DNA from: Eretmocerus hayati
Taxonomy: Eukaryota; Arthropoda; Insecta; Hymenoptera; Aphelinidae
Length of the DNA: 64,000 nt
Reading direction: 5' to 3'
Assembly: GCA_029851415.1 (NCBI GenBank)
Contig: CM056741.1
Span: forward strand, 143,456,522-143,520,521
Positions 1 through 11,759 of the stretch are shown piece by piece. The notes below the pieces were generated by a model. The model had not been told where the DNA came from. It was given only the letters and a program-made list of their open reading frames with translations, and ran no database searches. Position 1 is the first letter of the stretch. Each line of letters begins with the position of its first letter. The position numbers and the translations under genes are program-made.

Positions 1-489
1 TCGAACTTGTTACAGGTGAAATAAGGGAAGGTTTACACACTTTGAATTTTAATGCACTAAGATAAACTGTTCATTAGAGCTGTTGTTTGTTATGATCAGC
101 CAGGAATAATAAGAAACCGGAATTATTTGATCAGATACGTCGCCCGATAATTATCATAACCCCTTTTTATCATGATTTTCTTTTCTTCTTTCTTATTTAA
201 TAATTATTTCCGTACTCTAAAGTTATGCATTCCTCAATTATTCAAGTAATCATTCTATCGATTCTATACGAGTCTGGATTCGGGAACTCATAATGTGATG
301 AATTTTGTTTATCGGTCAAATTGCTCATTATGACTGCTTACTATTTGGAAGCTAGCACATTTCTTCGATGAAAATGTTCTCTTTACGATATCTTTGATAG
401 GCTATCACGGAATTTTGAAAAAAGCTCACATACGTGACGTTTTGAGTCAGGGGGTTGAGTGGTGAGGGAATACAAAACCTTTTTTTGAC
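1..489. other. AT-rich sequence, no gene seen
   Basis: No coding region, tRNA or clear repeat boundary is visible here. The stretch leads into the outer edge of the inverted repeat that follows. Confidence 0.4.
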
Positions 490-2270
490 GCACTGTCCGA
501 AAAAGTTTCGTCTGAATCCATATATAAAAAAAGGTCCGGTGAAAATGGTCGACATCTCTCATTTTCTTGGCGGAGAAATATATGATTCTAGAGACAAAGT
601 GAAGAGACACGTATTTTTTTGATTAGCCCAAAATCCATTCTCTCGAAAGTTGTGCGAATTTCGAGTTTGGAGGTGAAATGACGAACTTCTTTGAATATTA
701 CTCTTAAAAATCACTAAAATTGTAACTACTCGGCTGTCAGTCAGGGTATCGACACGAATCTTGTTTCATAGAGTGGAATGCATGTTCTTACACTAAATTT
801 TATCGCTGTATAGCAGACAAACCCAGTGACAGCTCGAGAAATCGTTATTTCGTGGAAAATGGTCAAAATTAAATATCTCAAAGAAGTATCGATACTTTTG
901 GCTGCAATTTTTTTTGAGATCAGATTTCAATATGAGAAATGAGGTAAAATTGGGCCGGTCTGCAGGACATGATCAGATCAAGCCGGAAAAAGACAATTCA
1001 AGAAAAACAACTTGACTTATCCTCCAATTGGCAATAGCGTTGAACTCCTATCATTTTTTTATTCAGGATCATCATGAGAGGTGTGCCAATCATCTCAAAT
1101 GTGTGGATCTACTACTATGATGCTCATGGTGCCCTCATCTGCTTTCAAATATTCCAAGAGTCTCAACTGACTCAGGAAAATCAAATGACTGACATTATCC
1201 ACTGGAATCAGTATGTAAAAGCTCAATATTATGTTGTCAATTTAAGATATATGAGAGCGGGTCTGAGGAAACGATGGTTCATCAATTTCCTTCCCCCAAA
1301 TTCCATCGAAGCCACATTGTTTTTCAGAGAAAGTGAAACACGAGACGAAAATGAGAGCTCCTTTCACTGCAAGACGAAGCAGCTTTGATGGAGTTTTCAG
1401 GAAGTATTGATAGACCCATTCTTTCCTTAGACCCATTTCCATGTATCTCAAATTGACAACATAATATTGAACATATATTCATGTTGATTACCGTAGATAA
1501 TGGCAGTGTCACTTCATTTTTCTGAGTCAGTTGAGACTCTTGGAATATTTGAAAGCAAATAAGGCCACCATGAGCATCATTGTAGAGGAACCATATACAT
1601 TTGATAAGTGATTTTGGTAGATTTTTTCGTCCTTGGTGGTTAATATACGAGTTGAATATACATTTGAGATGATTGGCACACCTCTCATGATGGTCCTGAT
1701 TGAAAAAAATGATAGGAGTTCAACGCTATTGCTAATTGGGGGATAAAAAAGTTGTTTTCCTCGAATTATTTTCTTCCTGCTCGATTTGATCATGTCCTGC
1801 AGACAGGGCAAATTTTACCTCATTCCTCATATTCAAATCTGGCGTCAAGAAAAATTTCAGTTAAAAATGTCAACACTTCTTAGAGATATTTGATTTTGAC
1901 CATTTTCAACGAAATAACGATTTCTCGAGCTGTCAGTGGGTTTGCCTGCTGTACAGCGATGAAATTTAGTGTTAGAACATGCATTCAACTCTATGAAACA
2001 AGATTCGTGTCGATACCCTGACTGCCAGCGGAGTAGTGTCAATTTTAGTGATTTTTAAGTGTAATATTCCGAAAAATCCGTAATTTCACCTCCAAACTTA
2101 AAACTCGCACAACTTTCGAGAGAATCGGTTTTGGGCTAAACAACAAATAGGTGTCTCTTCATTTTCTCTTTAGAATCATATATCTCTTCGCCAAGAAAAT
2201 CAGAGATGTCGACCATTCTCACCGGACGATCTTATATGGATTCAGACCATCTTTTTCGCGATGATTTTCC
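490..2270. repeat. Long imperfect inverted repeat (about 0.85-kb arms)
   Basis: The left arm reads back, with scattered differences, as the right arm. For example the block around 541-566 (containing ggtcgacatctctc) recurs inverted at about 2195-2221, and the block at 1080-1100 (gaggtgtgccaatcatc) recurs inverted near 1665-1690. The symmetry centre is near 1350-1380, and the right arm carries about 70 extra bases near 1600-1670. Short ORFs occur in both arms as mirrored readings, so they are not evidence of protein coding. It is probably a foldback-type element or an inverted duplication. I could not fix exact ends or a target duplication. Confidence 0.75.
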
Positions 2271-3887
2271 AATTTCTCTTACAGTTCGTCAAAAAACACA
2301 GTTCGATACACGGCTACAAAACCTATTTTTTGACACACTGTGCGAGAAAGTAACTTTTTCGCTCTTTCCCACTCTCTCTTACAGTCTGTCAATCGGTATA
2401 TTACGCAACAACTGCGAGAAGGTCGATTTCCGCACAAGTTGCCAAACGAGTGCCTGAATGTTACTTCTCGTACTCCTCATGTTAATTATATGGGGAAAAT
2501 CCATTTTACTCGCCGTTTTGAGGCGTAAACCGATATGATTTAGGTCGAAACAAGTACTCATTGTGTACGAGCTCCCGGAGAACACCTCATAGATGGATTT
2601 TAGTGTCAGTTGTGTGATATTTATTGCTCCTTGAAGCGAGGTGTGAATAGACTCAATGCAGTGTGCATCAAGATTTTTTCCAAAATTTATGGAAATCTCC
2701 TTGTAGAAGTCTTTCATAATAATAATCCAAATGCATTTGTCAATTTATAATCGGATGAGTACTTTACTCAAATGAGACGCAGGGGTAAAATGAGTTAAAT
2801 TCCACCAAAAGAAAATATTCTAAAGAAAAATTTCTCTTTCCCTATTTGCTCATTAACATACCAAAGATTTAGGAGATAAAGCTCTATGTTCTACCGTGAA
2901 CATAGTCAAAAAAATAACCATTGTTAAGAGGAATCCTATAACCATTGGATACTCATCTACTACAGAAATCTCAAGTTCGATTAAACACGAAATAGTGATT
3001 TCCACAAGTCTAAAACAACTAAGTGAGTTCACTGTGCGTGATGATTCTTGATTACTTAAAAGATGAACGCCCATCCTTTTGAGTTATGAACGCTTTATAC
3101 TGGAATGAGCTCCTGTTAGCCTCCACTATTCCTCTTGCACTTCTGAAGTATACCTTACTCTCTGCTTTTCGTGTCCCCTGACTAGTTAAATCCATGATAT
3201 ACCCAACAAGTCTTGGTTATTTCCTGGATGGCATTGGGAACTCCTTGGACTGGAAAAAAGTAGGAAAATGTTGAAAATTACACTTTTACTTGTGATTGAG
3301 ACTTTACTCTGCGTCTTCCTCCTCAGAGGACACCATGCATCAGGTGAATTACAAAATATGGTCATTTCAATTATCATGAGAAACGAGCTATGTAAGATTG
3401 TATGTAGAGCCGTTTTGTGTCTAAAAAAGGTGCTCCAATCATCTCTTGATGAGCAAGTCACAAGGCCAACGTTACAGAACGGATTGAGGCTAATGTAAGA
3501 TGTGGTCTAGATAAGCCGCATTTCAAAACTTCGGTATCGTCAATTCATATATACATCGACGTTAAGTCTTGCGAGTGTTTCAATAGCAGCTTAATCTTGA
3601 TCTTAACTAATACTAAAATTTGAGAAAGCTCTGTGCATATCTAAAGAAATAACCTATGGGAAACGGTTTCAAGTCGTGCCATCAGACTTTACAGATATGC
3701 TATTTCAGCATTCCGACAACATCCTTGTAAACTTCGTAACACACTTTGATGTATATCGGATGCCAAATGCTGTGCTTTTTACAAAAACAGATGCTTGAGT
3801 TACTTTATCAAGTTTTGAACATCCTATTTGGTTTTTTTTAAATTTATTCATTATGAATAACAGAAAAGAGCTTTATACGACTCGACG
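2271..3887. other. Non-coding stretch with one shared hairpin half
   Basis: No recognisable gene. Bases 2398-2456 (starting tatattacgcaacaactgcg) closely match 18719-18775, one half of a hairpin inside the CACTG-ended element. The remainder is AT-rich, with only short frames that match no family I know. Confidence 0.4.
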
Positions 3888-3985
3888 CGGAAACTGCCGT
3901 GTAAAACGGCATATGCGTCTCGTGCCAAAAACTTTGTTCTTCATCGCATAGAACAAAGTTTTTTGGCACTCGACGCATAATATAC
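3888..3985. repeat. Small hairpin element
   Basis: Two adjoining hairpins. The clearer one pairs gtgccaaaaactttgttct with agaacaaagttttttggcac around a loop near 3945, and ends in gacgcataatatacta. The left part (actcgacgcggaaactgc) is repeated in inverted orientation at 16,045-16,070. Related hairpins occur near 7,330, 18,720, 50,590 and 57,150. Confidence 0.6.
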
Positions 3986-4670
3986 TATAACAAAAGAATG
4001 ACTATTTACTTCATTTTATGTCACCAAAGCATACTGGATTAGCTGAGTTAGCGGAAAATCATTTTTTTCACGAAAGAGCTCATAGCCGTGGCTCAGAGAC
4101 TCCTAGGACAACTTTCAAAAACGATTTTTGAAGGTCTTAACTTTTACTTTGAAATCTAATCGGTCACATGCTGCCAGCGCGACTTCCTCAGAATTTGCGA
4201 GCGCATGTACCGACTCCTACAAATTGCTCAACTTTTCAAGTCTTCGGAAAACCATAACGAAGAACCATCAGGTCTGATAGAAAAAAAGTAAATGGACAAA
4301 TGGAAGAGCTTAAATACAGATCCAAAATGAGATAAGGTGGAGTCCAAGAGAGATATAAGGATTCATAAGATATTGAACTTTTGAAATCACGGAATTTTTC
4401 GCTGGAAGTCCTGAGACTTTTGGCCGGTAGTGTATGAGCTGAGTGAAAATTAGATGAAAATCATCGAGACTAAGTCGAGTGATCTTCAATTTATGCGGAG
4501 AGAAGAGTATCGATCAAATCGAAAAACGTTTTTTTCTATTTCGGAGGGTTAATAGTTAAAAGATCCATGGAAACCCTCATATATTAATCAATGATGTTAA
4601 ATTTGTAAATCGGCCTCGCCGCGGCTGAAATAATGGCGCTGATGTATATGAGTGAGATCGAGACAAAGAT
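3986..4670. other. Non-coding stretch
   Basis: No gene, repeat boundary or RNA signal recognised before the tRNA-like gene. Confidence 0.35.
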
Positions 4671-4678
4671 CTGCCGGG

Positions 4679-4750
4679 CCCTAGATAGCTCAATGGTAGA
4701 GCATCTTCCCGGCAAGAAGAAGGTTCCCAGTTCGATCCTGGGTCCAGGCA
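4679..4750 (+). tRNA. tRNA-like gene, formal anticodon GGC (possible pseudogene)
   Basis: A 72-base cloverleaf fits. The acceptor arm has 5 of 7 pairs (CCCTAGA against TCCAGGC). The D stem is GCTC/GAGC, the anticodon stem TCTTC/GAAGA with loop CCGGCAA, and the T arm CCCAG-TTCGATC-CTGGG with a discriminator A. The D-arm sequence TAGCTCAATGG and the T-arm GGTT-like box with TTCGATC fit pol III A and B boxes. Position 33 is C instead of the near-universal T, and the anticodon would read GGC (formally Ala, unusual in eukaryotes). Two acceptor mismatches add to the doubt. It may be a decayed tRNA or a tRNA-derived repeat head. The immediate T-run supports past pol III transcription. Confidence 0.5.
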
Positions 4751-4757
4751 TTTTTTT
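4751..4757 (+). terminator. Pol III T-run terminator
   Basis: Seven consecutive T residues directly follow the discriminator base of the tRNA-like gene, the usual RNA polymerase III stop signal. Confidence 0.5.
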
Positions 4758-5393
4758 CACGATGTCTGCTACGAGGTCATGCGTTCTGCTACGCAGTCAT
4801 GCGATGCATGACTGCTACAGAGTTTCTTACGCATTGTTAGACGCTTGTTACTAAAAAATACAAGAGTACATGCTCGATGCTTCTAATATCTTTCAACGGT
4901 ATGAAGCCGATTGATATTTCCACTCGATCACGAGTTTCAATTGTGAATGCCGTAGCTGGATAATACCTACAAAGCAACATTCGTGATCATAGGTTAAACA
5001 CCAAAATAATGACAAGAGCACGTGGCATTACATCAATAACATTACCTAATACGTGGTGCGATTAACCTCTACGACAATTGTGGAGGCAAATACAAAATTA
5101 ACTATCTTCCATCAGATTCCCTGCAAAATTGAGTGATGGAAAAATTATCGGACAAGTCATTTCGAAATCCAAATTTGATGAGCTACACAATGCCGTATCG
5201 CAATGCTATTTTGAATATTTTGAAGAAATATTTCCCGTTTGCATCGAATTTTCCATTTTCTGAAAATGTTCACTTCACCACCTAAGGCAAAAGGTAGAAC
5301 TACGTGAGAATCAGTTTCGATTCAATTTGTACCTTGCAGAGATGAAAAATGCTAAGAGATGTCCGCCTTGGATTGGACATATACGATATCGGT
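4758..5393. other. Non-coding flank of the giant foldback element
   Basis: No gene recognised. A short imperfect palindrome (tcatgcgttctgctacgcagtcatgcgatgcatgac) lies at about 4787-4812. Confidence 0.35.
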
Positions 5394-5529
5394 CTGGCTA
5401 CGCGGAGCCAATAATCGTACGCGAACGATGGATTCGCGTACGCGAATTCCCCTAGAGAACTAGGGACGAGAGCGTTTTCGTTCGCGAATCGAGAGGGCCA
5501 TTATTCGCGTACGCGAATCGGAACACCGG

Positions 5530-6570
5530 AACGAAACTACCTGAAGAAACCACCAAGACTCGCGTATCGCGTACGAGAACCAGATCTTGAATATTCGCGT
5601 ACGCGAATTCGCGTATCGAACTCGAATTGCAAATGGTAACCAAAGTATGGATGTTCGCGTACGCTAACCAAATCTTGAATATTCGCGTACGCGAATTCGC
5701 GTATCGGACTCATTCTTTGGAATCGCGTATGGCAACCAAAGTATGGGTGTTCGCGTACGCTAACCAAGTGTCGAATATTCGCGTACGCAAATTCGCGTAT
5801 CGAACTCGTTCTTCTGAATTCGCATATGGTAACCAAAGTATGGATGTTCGCGTACGCTAAGCGGATCCCAAAAATTCGCGTACGCGAATTCGCGTATCGA
5901 ACTCATTCTTTGTAATCGCGTACGGTAACCAAAGTATGGATGTTCGCGTACGCTAACCGAATCTTAAAAATTCGCGTACGCGAATTCGCGTATCGAACTC
6001 GTATCTTTACAATCGCGTATGGCAACCAAAGTATGGGTGTTCGCGTACGCTAACCAAGTGTCGAATATTCGCGTACGCGAATTCGCGTATCGAACTCGAA
6101 TTGCGTAGGGTAACCAAAGTATGGATGTTCGCGTACGCTAACCAGATCTTGAATATTCGCGTACGCGAATTCGCGTATCGGACTCGTTCTTCTAGATTCA
6201 CGTATGGCAACCAAAGTATGGATGTTCGCGTACGCTAACCAGATCTTGAATATTCGCGTATGCGATTTCGCGTATCGCACTCATTCTTTGGAATCGCGTA
6301 TGGCAACCTAAGTATGGGTGTTCGCATACGCTAACCAAGTGTCGAATATTCGCGTACGCAAATTCGCGTATCGAACTCGTTCTTCTGAATTCGCGTATGG
6401 TAACCAAAGTATGGATGTTCGCGTACGCTAAGCGAATCTCAAAAATTCGCGTAAGCGAATTCGCGTATCGAACTCATTCTTTGGAATCGCGTATGGTATC
6501 AAAGTATGGATCTTCGCGTACGCTAACCAAGTGTCGAATATTTGCGTACGCGAATTCACGTATCGGACTT
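5530..6570. repeat. Left 97-bp tandem array (about 10 units)
   Basis: The unit contains aaccaaagtatggatg, then ttcgcgtacgctaacc, a short variable stretch, then ttcgcgtacgcgaattcgcg. Successive copies of the accaaagtatgg block start near 5638, 5734, 5831, 5928, 6025, 6112, 6208, 6305, 6401 and 6496. Most units carry TTCGCGTACGCGAA, which equals its own reverse complement. Confidence 0.85.
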
Positions 6571-6599
6571 GTTCTTGATCGTTTTAAAAAATCATAACT

Positions 6600-7980
6600 C
6601 CGACTAGACTAAAAATTTTCTGACGTATTTGGACTCATTTTGTTTGTTAAGACTAAAACTTTTGAGAAAACAACAGGCCTAGATTACTACTTGCACGTAG
6701 CGTGAAGTATGCCTGAACCAACTGTCAATTTGACCAAAGAACACATGAACAATTCCAATTGGGTACTGAACAACATGCTGAAAGAATCCATAGGAAAATT
6801 TTTGTCGTAATTTGTCGACCAGTTTCGGGAAAAAGTTGAAATGAGTATTTTTTGAAACTCTTTGGTCTTCCATACTCGATAATTCGAAGGCATTTGATTA
6901 GGAAATTTGCGGTGTGATTCTGTTTCCTCTAAGGAGGAAATTTTGTTTTCACAGCTTTCTCAAAAGAGTAACGCTAAAATAGCAAAACATAATATTCACT
7001 TTGCCCTCTCAACTCACTTTATCTCAATTTGAAAGGCCCACAGACATATTCTTCCTGCATCTTATTCGATTAGTTGGGACCAAGCTTTCTGAAAATTCGT
7101 AAAACTTCATTCAAACGTACTTATTTCACGTAATACGAATTGTTTTTGAACCCACTTTATCAAAATTCCTTCTCAACTAAACCGCAGATATTCTTCGAAA
7201 AACCTGCCTGTAGATGACCCAAATCACTATTACATGCTTTCCCAAAATATGAGAATTTTTCAATCAATATTAATTTCTCCCCCGTATCTTCGTCCACAAG
7301 TCATCTATCTCACTTTCAATGACCTAGTATACTACATTACGCGTCGAGTGCTGGAAAAATGTTTCCGCACGAGACGCGTATGCAGTTTGATACGCCTGTA
7401 CACACGAACAGCCTGTTTCTACATTTTTCTGACATTCTCAATCGATTGGTTGATACCAATTTTGTTTTGGATTCGTAAAACGTCTTGATTAAGAGATTTT
7501 TTGAAAGAACGGAGACTCTCACCGGAAAATAGATTTTTACATACTCAAACTAACTGTGCTGAAAGTCCTTCTCATCCAAACAAAATAGATTTCACGTCAA
7601 AAAAGATAAATGAGATTCTCTGCGTTCCTCTCGGATGCTTCTTCTAGAGAATATACGAGAATTCATAGAACTACTCCATTTCACTTCAACTTTTGTTTTC
7701 TCTAGAGAAAGAGCTTTGTTTTCACCCTGGAAAATTTTAGACCAGATTTCCCACTGGAACCAATATTTTCTTCGACTGGATTCCAGCTATCTGGGAAATG
7801 CTTAAACCATTCTCTTCCTTTCGCAACAATCTATCGATTGTAGGTGACGCTTTCCCTCCTAATTGCCTCTCGAATCTGCTAGAGGCTTATCTCCCCTGCC
7901 CTCTGACCGTGTGTGTATGTGAGTGTGCGCGCGTGTGTGTGTGCACGCACGTTGTATCCTAACGTATTTTAGTTACTACC
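6600..7980. other. Unique central spacer of the foldback element
   Basis: No long frame and no similarity to a known transposase by eye. A hairpin of the small GCGTCGAGTGC family lies at about 7325-7400 (tacgcgtcgagtgctgg against ccgcacgagacgcgta). Confidence 0.5.
7908..7951. repeat. (GT)n microsatellite
   Basis: Alternating gt/gc dinucleotides, roughly 40 bases, at the inner edge of the right subrepeat array. Confidence 0.8.
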
Positions 7981-7984
7981 GAGT

Positions 7985-8792
7985 TCGGTACGCGAATTCG
8001 CGAGCGCGAATATTCGAGATTTGGTTAGCGTACGCGAGCATCCATACTTTGGTCACCATACGCGATTCCAGATGACCGAGTTCGATACGCGAATTCGCGT
8101 ACGCGAATGTTTGAGATTCGGTTAGCGTACGCGAACATCCATACTTTGGTTACCATACGCGATTCCAGATGACCGGGTTCGATACGCGAATTCGCGTACG
8201 CGAATGTTTGAGATTCGGTTAGCGTACGCGAACATCCATACTTTGGTTGCCATACGCGAATCTAGAAGAACGAGTCCGATACGCGAATCCGCGTACGCGA
8301 ATATTCGACACTTGGTTAGCGTACGCGAACACCCATACTTTGGTTACCCTACGCGATTCCAAAGAATGAGTTCGATACGCGAATTCGCGTACGCGAATTT
8401 TTGAGATTCGGTTAGCGTACGCGAACATCCATACTTTGGTTACCATACGCGAATTCAGAAGAACGAGTTCGATACGCGAATATTCGACACTTGGTTAGCG
8501 TACGCGAACATCCATACTTTGGTTGCCATACGCGATTCCAAAGAATGAGTTCGATACGCGAATGTTTGAGATTCGGTTAGCGTACGCGAACATCCATACT
8601 TTGGTTACCCTACGCGATTCCAAAGAATGAGTTCGATACGCGAATTCGCGTACACGAATTTTTGAGATTCGGTTAGCGTACGCGAACATCCATACTTTGG
8701 TTACCATACGCGAATTCAGAAGAACGAGTTCGATACGCGAATATTCGACACTTGGTTAGCGTACGCGAACACCCATACTTTGGTTACCCTAC
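7985..8792. repeat. Right 97-bp tandem array, first part
   Basis: Same unit as the left array but in the opposite orientation (catccatactttggttacc). Exact 97-base spacing is seen between the atactttgg blocks at 8044 and 8141. The array is interrupted at 8792 by a nested transposon and resumes at 10213. Confidence 0.85.
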
Positions 8793-10212
8793 GGGCCGTT
8801 CTACATAGGATGCGCTCATCGTGTGAGCGTACGCGCATACGCTTGCGCTTGAAGCATTTGATGCAGAACATTTCATGAAGCAGCCGAGTCTCAGTCCTTT
8901 TTACTCAGAATTTTCACAAGTGAAGTGTTGGTTGATGATTGGTGAGCTCCAAGTGACATTATCGAGCGGAAAAAATCCCGTTTCTTCATGTTTTACCATA
9001 AACAAATCCAGAAAAACATCAGCGGTGCAACGCGAGCCTCCTCGGTAGAAAATACAGGTTGAGCAACGTTTCCACGATTCAGTATCCGGATTGGTGACCG
9101 CTCATCTTGCTCTTGCCAAGTTTCTGATCCCAAACAAGGTTTCAGTCTTCGTAAGCTAAGACGGGTGGTCACCAATCCGAATACAAAATCGCGAAAACGT
9201 TGCTCAACCTGGATTTCCTTCCGAAAAGGCTCGCGTGGCCACCGCTGATGTTTTTCTCTATTTGTTTAAGGGAAAAGATGATAGAATTTAATTTTTTGGC
9301 TTGATAATGTCACTCGGGGCCCAACAATCATCAATAACTCTTCACTTGTCAAAATTCCAAGTGAAATACGACTGCTAAGGCTGCTTCATGATATTCTCTG
9401 TATCAAATGCTCCAAGCGCAAGCGTACGCGCATACGCTTGTGCTCATAGCATTTGATGCAGGGAATTTCGTGAAGCAGCCTCACCAGTCATTTTCCACTC
9501 AGAATTTCCAGAAGAGTTGGCTGATGCTTGGTGGACCCCGAGTGACTTTATCGATCCAACAACTCAAGTTTCTCCATGTTTTTCCATGAGCAAATAGAGA
9601 AAAACATCAGGGTTGGCCACGCGAGCCTTTCCGGAAAGAAATTCAGGTTAAGCACGGGTTTTGCGATTCAGTATCTGGTTTGGTGACCACTCGTCTTGCT
9701 CTTGCCTAGTTTCTGATCCCAAACAAAGTTACAGTGTTCGCAAACTAAGACGGGTGGTTACCAATGCCGATACTGAGTTGCAAAAATGTTGCTCAACCTG
9801 GATTTTCCCCCGTAAAGGCTCGCGGTGCCGCCACTGCTGGTTTCTCCTTCTTGTTCTTGAGAGAACATGAAGGAAATTGTTTTTCTGACCCAAAAATGTG
9901 ACTAGGAGACTGCCATCAATTATTCTCGCGGGTCCCGTATTCCACCGATAATGAAAGAGCGCGTAGTTTTTAGGGTGGTCAACGCTGATGTTTTTCTCTG
10001 ATTGGTTGTAGAAAAACACGAAGAAACTCGATTTTTTGTCTCGATAATGTCACTCGGAGCCCACCAATCATCAACTAACTCTTCCCGTGAGGAAATTCTA
10101 AGTAAAAAACGACTGGTAAGACTGCTTCATGAAATTTCCTGAATTAAATGCTCTGAGCGCAAGCGTATGCACGTACGCTCACGCACTGAGCGCATCCTAT
10201 GTAGAACGAGCC
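8793..10212. mobile_element. Nested transposon with 3-bp target duplication TAC
   Basis: Inserted inside a 97-bp unit. The left junction reads ggttacccTAC|GGGCCGTTCTAC and the right junction GTAGAACGAGCC|TACgcgattcc. Joining the flanks at one TAC restores the array motif. The terminal inverted repeats extend about 90 bases inward (ACATAGGATGCGCTCA, the cgcatacgcttgcgct block, tttcatgaagcag). The interior is made of partly duplicated and inverted blocks: 8870-8990, 9290-9390, 9480-9600 and 10010-10110 resemble each other. No transposase frame is visible. A 3-bp duplication with a GGG end suggests a PIF/Harbinger-like non-autonomous element, but TAC differs from the usual TWA. Confidence 0.75.
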
Positions 10213-11600
10213 TACGCGATTCCAAAGAATGAGTTCGATACGCGAATTCGCGTACGCGAATGTTTGAGATTCGGTTAGCGTACGCGAACATCCATACTTT
10301 GGTTGCCATACGCGATTCCAAAGAGTGAGTTTGATACGCGAATTTGCGTACGCGAATTTTTCAGATTCGGTTAGCGTACGCGAACATCCATACTTCGGTT
10401 ACCATACGCGATTCCAAAGAATGAGTTCGATACGCGAATTCGCGTACGCGAATTTTTGAGATTCGGTTAGCGTACGCGAACATCCATACTTTGGTTACCA
10501 TACGCGATTCCAGATGACCGGGTTCGATACGCGAATTCGCGTACGCGAATGTTTGAGATTCGGTTAGCGTACGCGAACATCCATACTTTGGTTGCCATAC
10601 GCGAATCTAGAAGAACGAGTCCGATACGCGAATCCGCGTACGCGAATATTCGACACTTGGTTAGCGTACGCGAACACCCATACTTTGGTTACCCTACGCG
10701 ATTCCAAAGAATGAGTTCGATACGCGAATTCGCGTACGCGAATTTTTGAGATTCGGTTAGCGTACGCGAACATCCATACTTTGGTTGCCATACGCGATTC
10801 CAAAGAGTGAGTTTGATACGCGAATTTGCGTACGCGAATTTTTCAGATTCGGTTAGCGTACGCGAACATCCATACTTTGGTTACCATACGCGATTCCAAA
10901 GAATGAGTTCGATACGCGAATTCGCGTACGCGAATTTTTGAGATTCGGTTAGCGTACGCGAACATCCATACTTTGGTTACCATACGCGAATTCAGAAGAA
11001 CGAGTTCGATACGCGAATATTCGACACTTGGCTAGCGTACGCGAACATCCATACTTTGGTTGCCATACGCGATTCCAAAGAATGAGTTCGATACGCGAAT
11101 TCGCGTACGCGAATGTTTGAGATTCGGTTAGCGTACGCGAACATCCATACTTTGGTTACCATACGCGAATTCAGAAGAACGAGTTCGATACGCGAATATT
11201 CGACACTTGGTTAGCGTACGCGAACATCCATACTTTGGTTGCCATACGCGATTCCCAAGCATGAGTTCGATACGCGAATTCGCGTACGCGAGTTTTTGAG
11301 ATTCGGTTAGCGTACGCGAACATCCATACTTTGGTTACCATACGCGAATTCAGAAGAACGAGTTCGATACGCGAATATTCGACACTTGGTTAGCGTACGC
11401 GAACACCCATACTTTGGTTGCCATACGCGATTCCAAAGAATGAGTTCGATACGCGAATTCGCGTACGCGAATATTCAAGATCTGGTTAGCGTACGCGAAC
11501 ATCCATACTTTGGTTACCCTACGCTATTCGAGTTCGATACGCGAATTCGCGTACGCGAATATTTAAGATCTGGTTCTCGTACGCGATACGCGAGTCTCGG
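10213..11600. repeat. Right 97-bp tandem array, second part
   Basis: The array continues in the same phase after the nested insertion. Several units lack the inner ttcgcgtacgcgaa half and run directly from gatacgcgaat into attcgacacttgg, so at least two unit lengths alternate. Confidence 0.85.
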
Positions 11601-11759
11601 TAGTTTCTTCAGGTAGTTTCGTTCCGGTGTTCCGATTCGCGTATGCGAATAATGGCCCTCTCGATACGCGAACGAAAACGCTCTCGGCCCTAGTTCTCTA
11701 GGAGAATTCGCGTACGCGAATCCATCGTTCGCGTACGATTATTGGCTCCGCGTAGCCAG

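Larger units (their letters stand above)
5394..11759. mobile_element. Giant foldback-type element with 97-bp subrepeat arrays
   Basis: The two ends are inverted copies. Reading inward, both begin CTGGCTACGCGGAGCC and continue through the same unique terminal segment (about 150 bases, including the ctagttctcta and gaaactacctgaag stretches). Both then enter tandem arrays of a 97-bp unit, in opposite orientations: about 5530-6570 on the left, about 7985-8792 plus 10213-11600 on the right. The middle, 6600-7980, is non-repetitive and has no transposase-like frame. This matches the architecture of Drosophila Foldback or Galileo-type elements (long terminal inverted repeats made of tandem subrepeats). 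I infer a non-autonomous DNA transposon. Flanks are gatatcggt and gatatatcc, which share only gatat, so a 9-bp target duplication is not proven. It lies downstream of the MSH4 stop codon. Confidence 0.8.

Noticed and set aside
5452..11616. Many short ORFs with repeated peptides such as REFAYANI, VREHPYFG and TKVWMFAYAN
   Set aside because: They are translations of the 97-bp array and occur on both strands. A 97-bp unit is not a multiple of three, so frames shift from unit to unit. They show no start context or domain.
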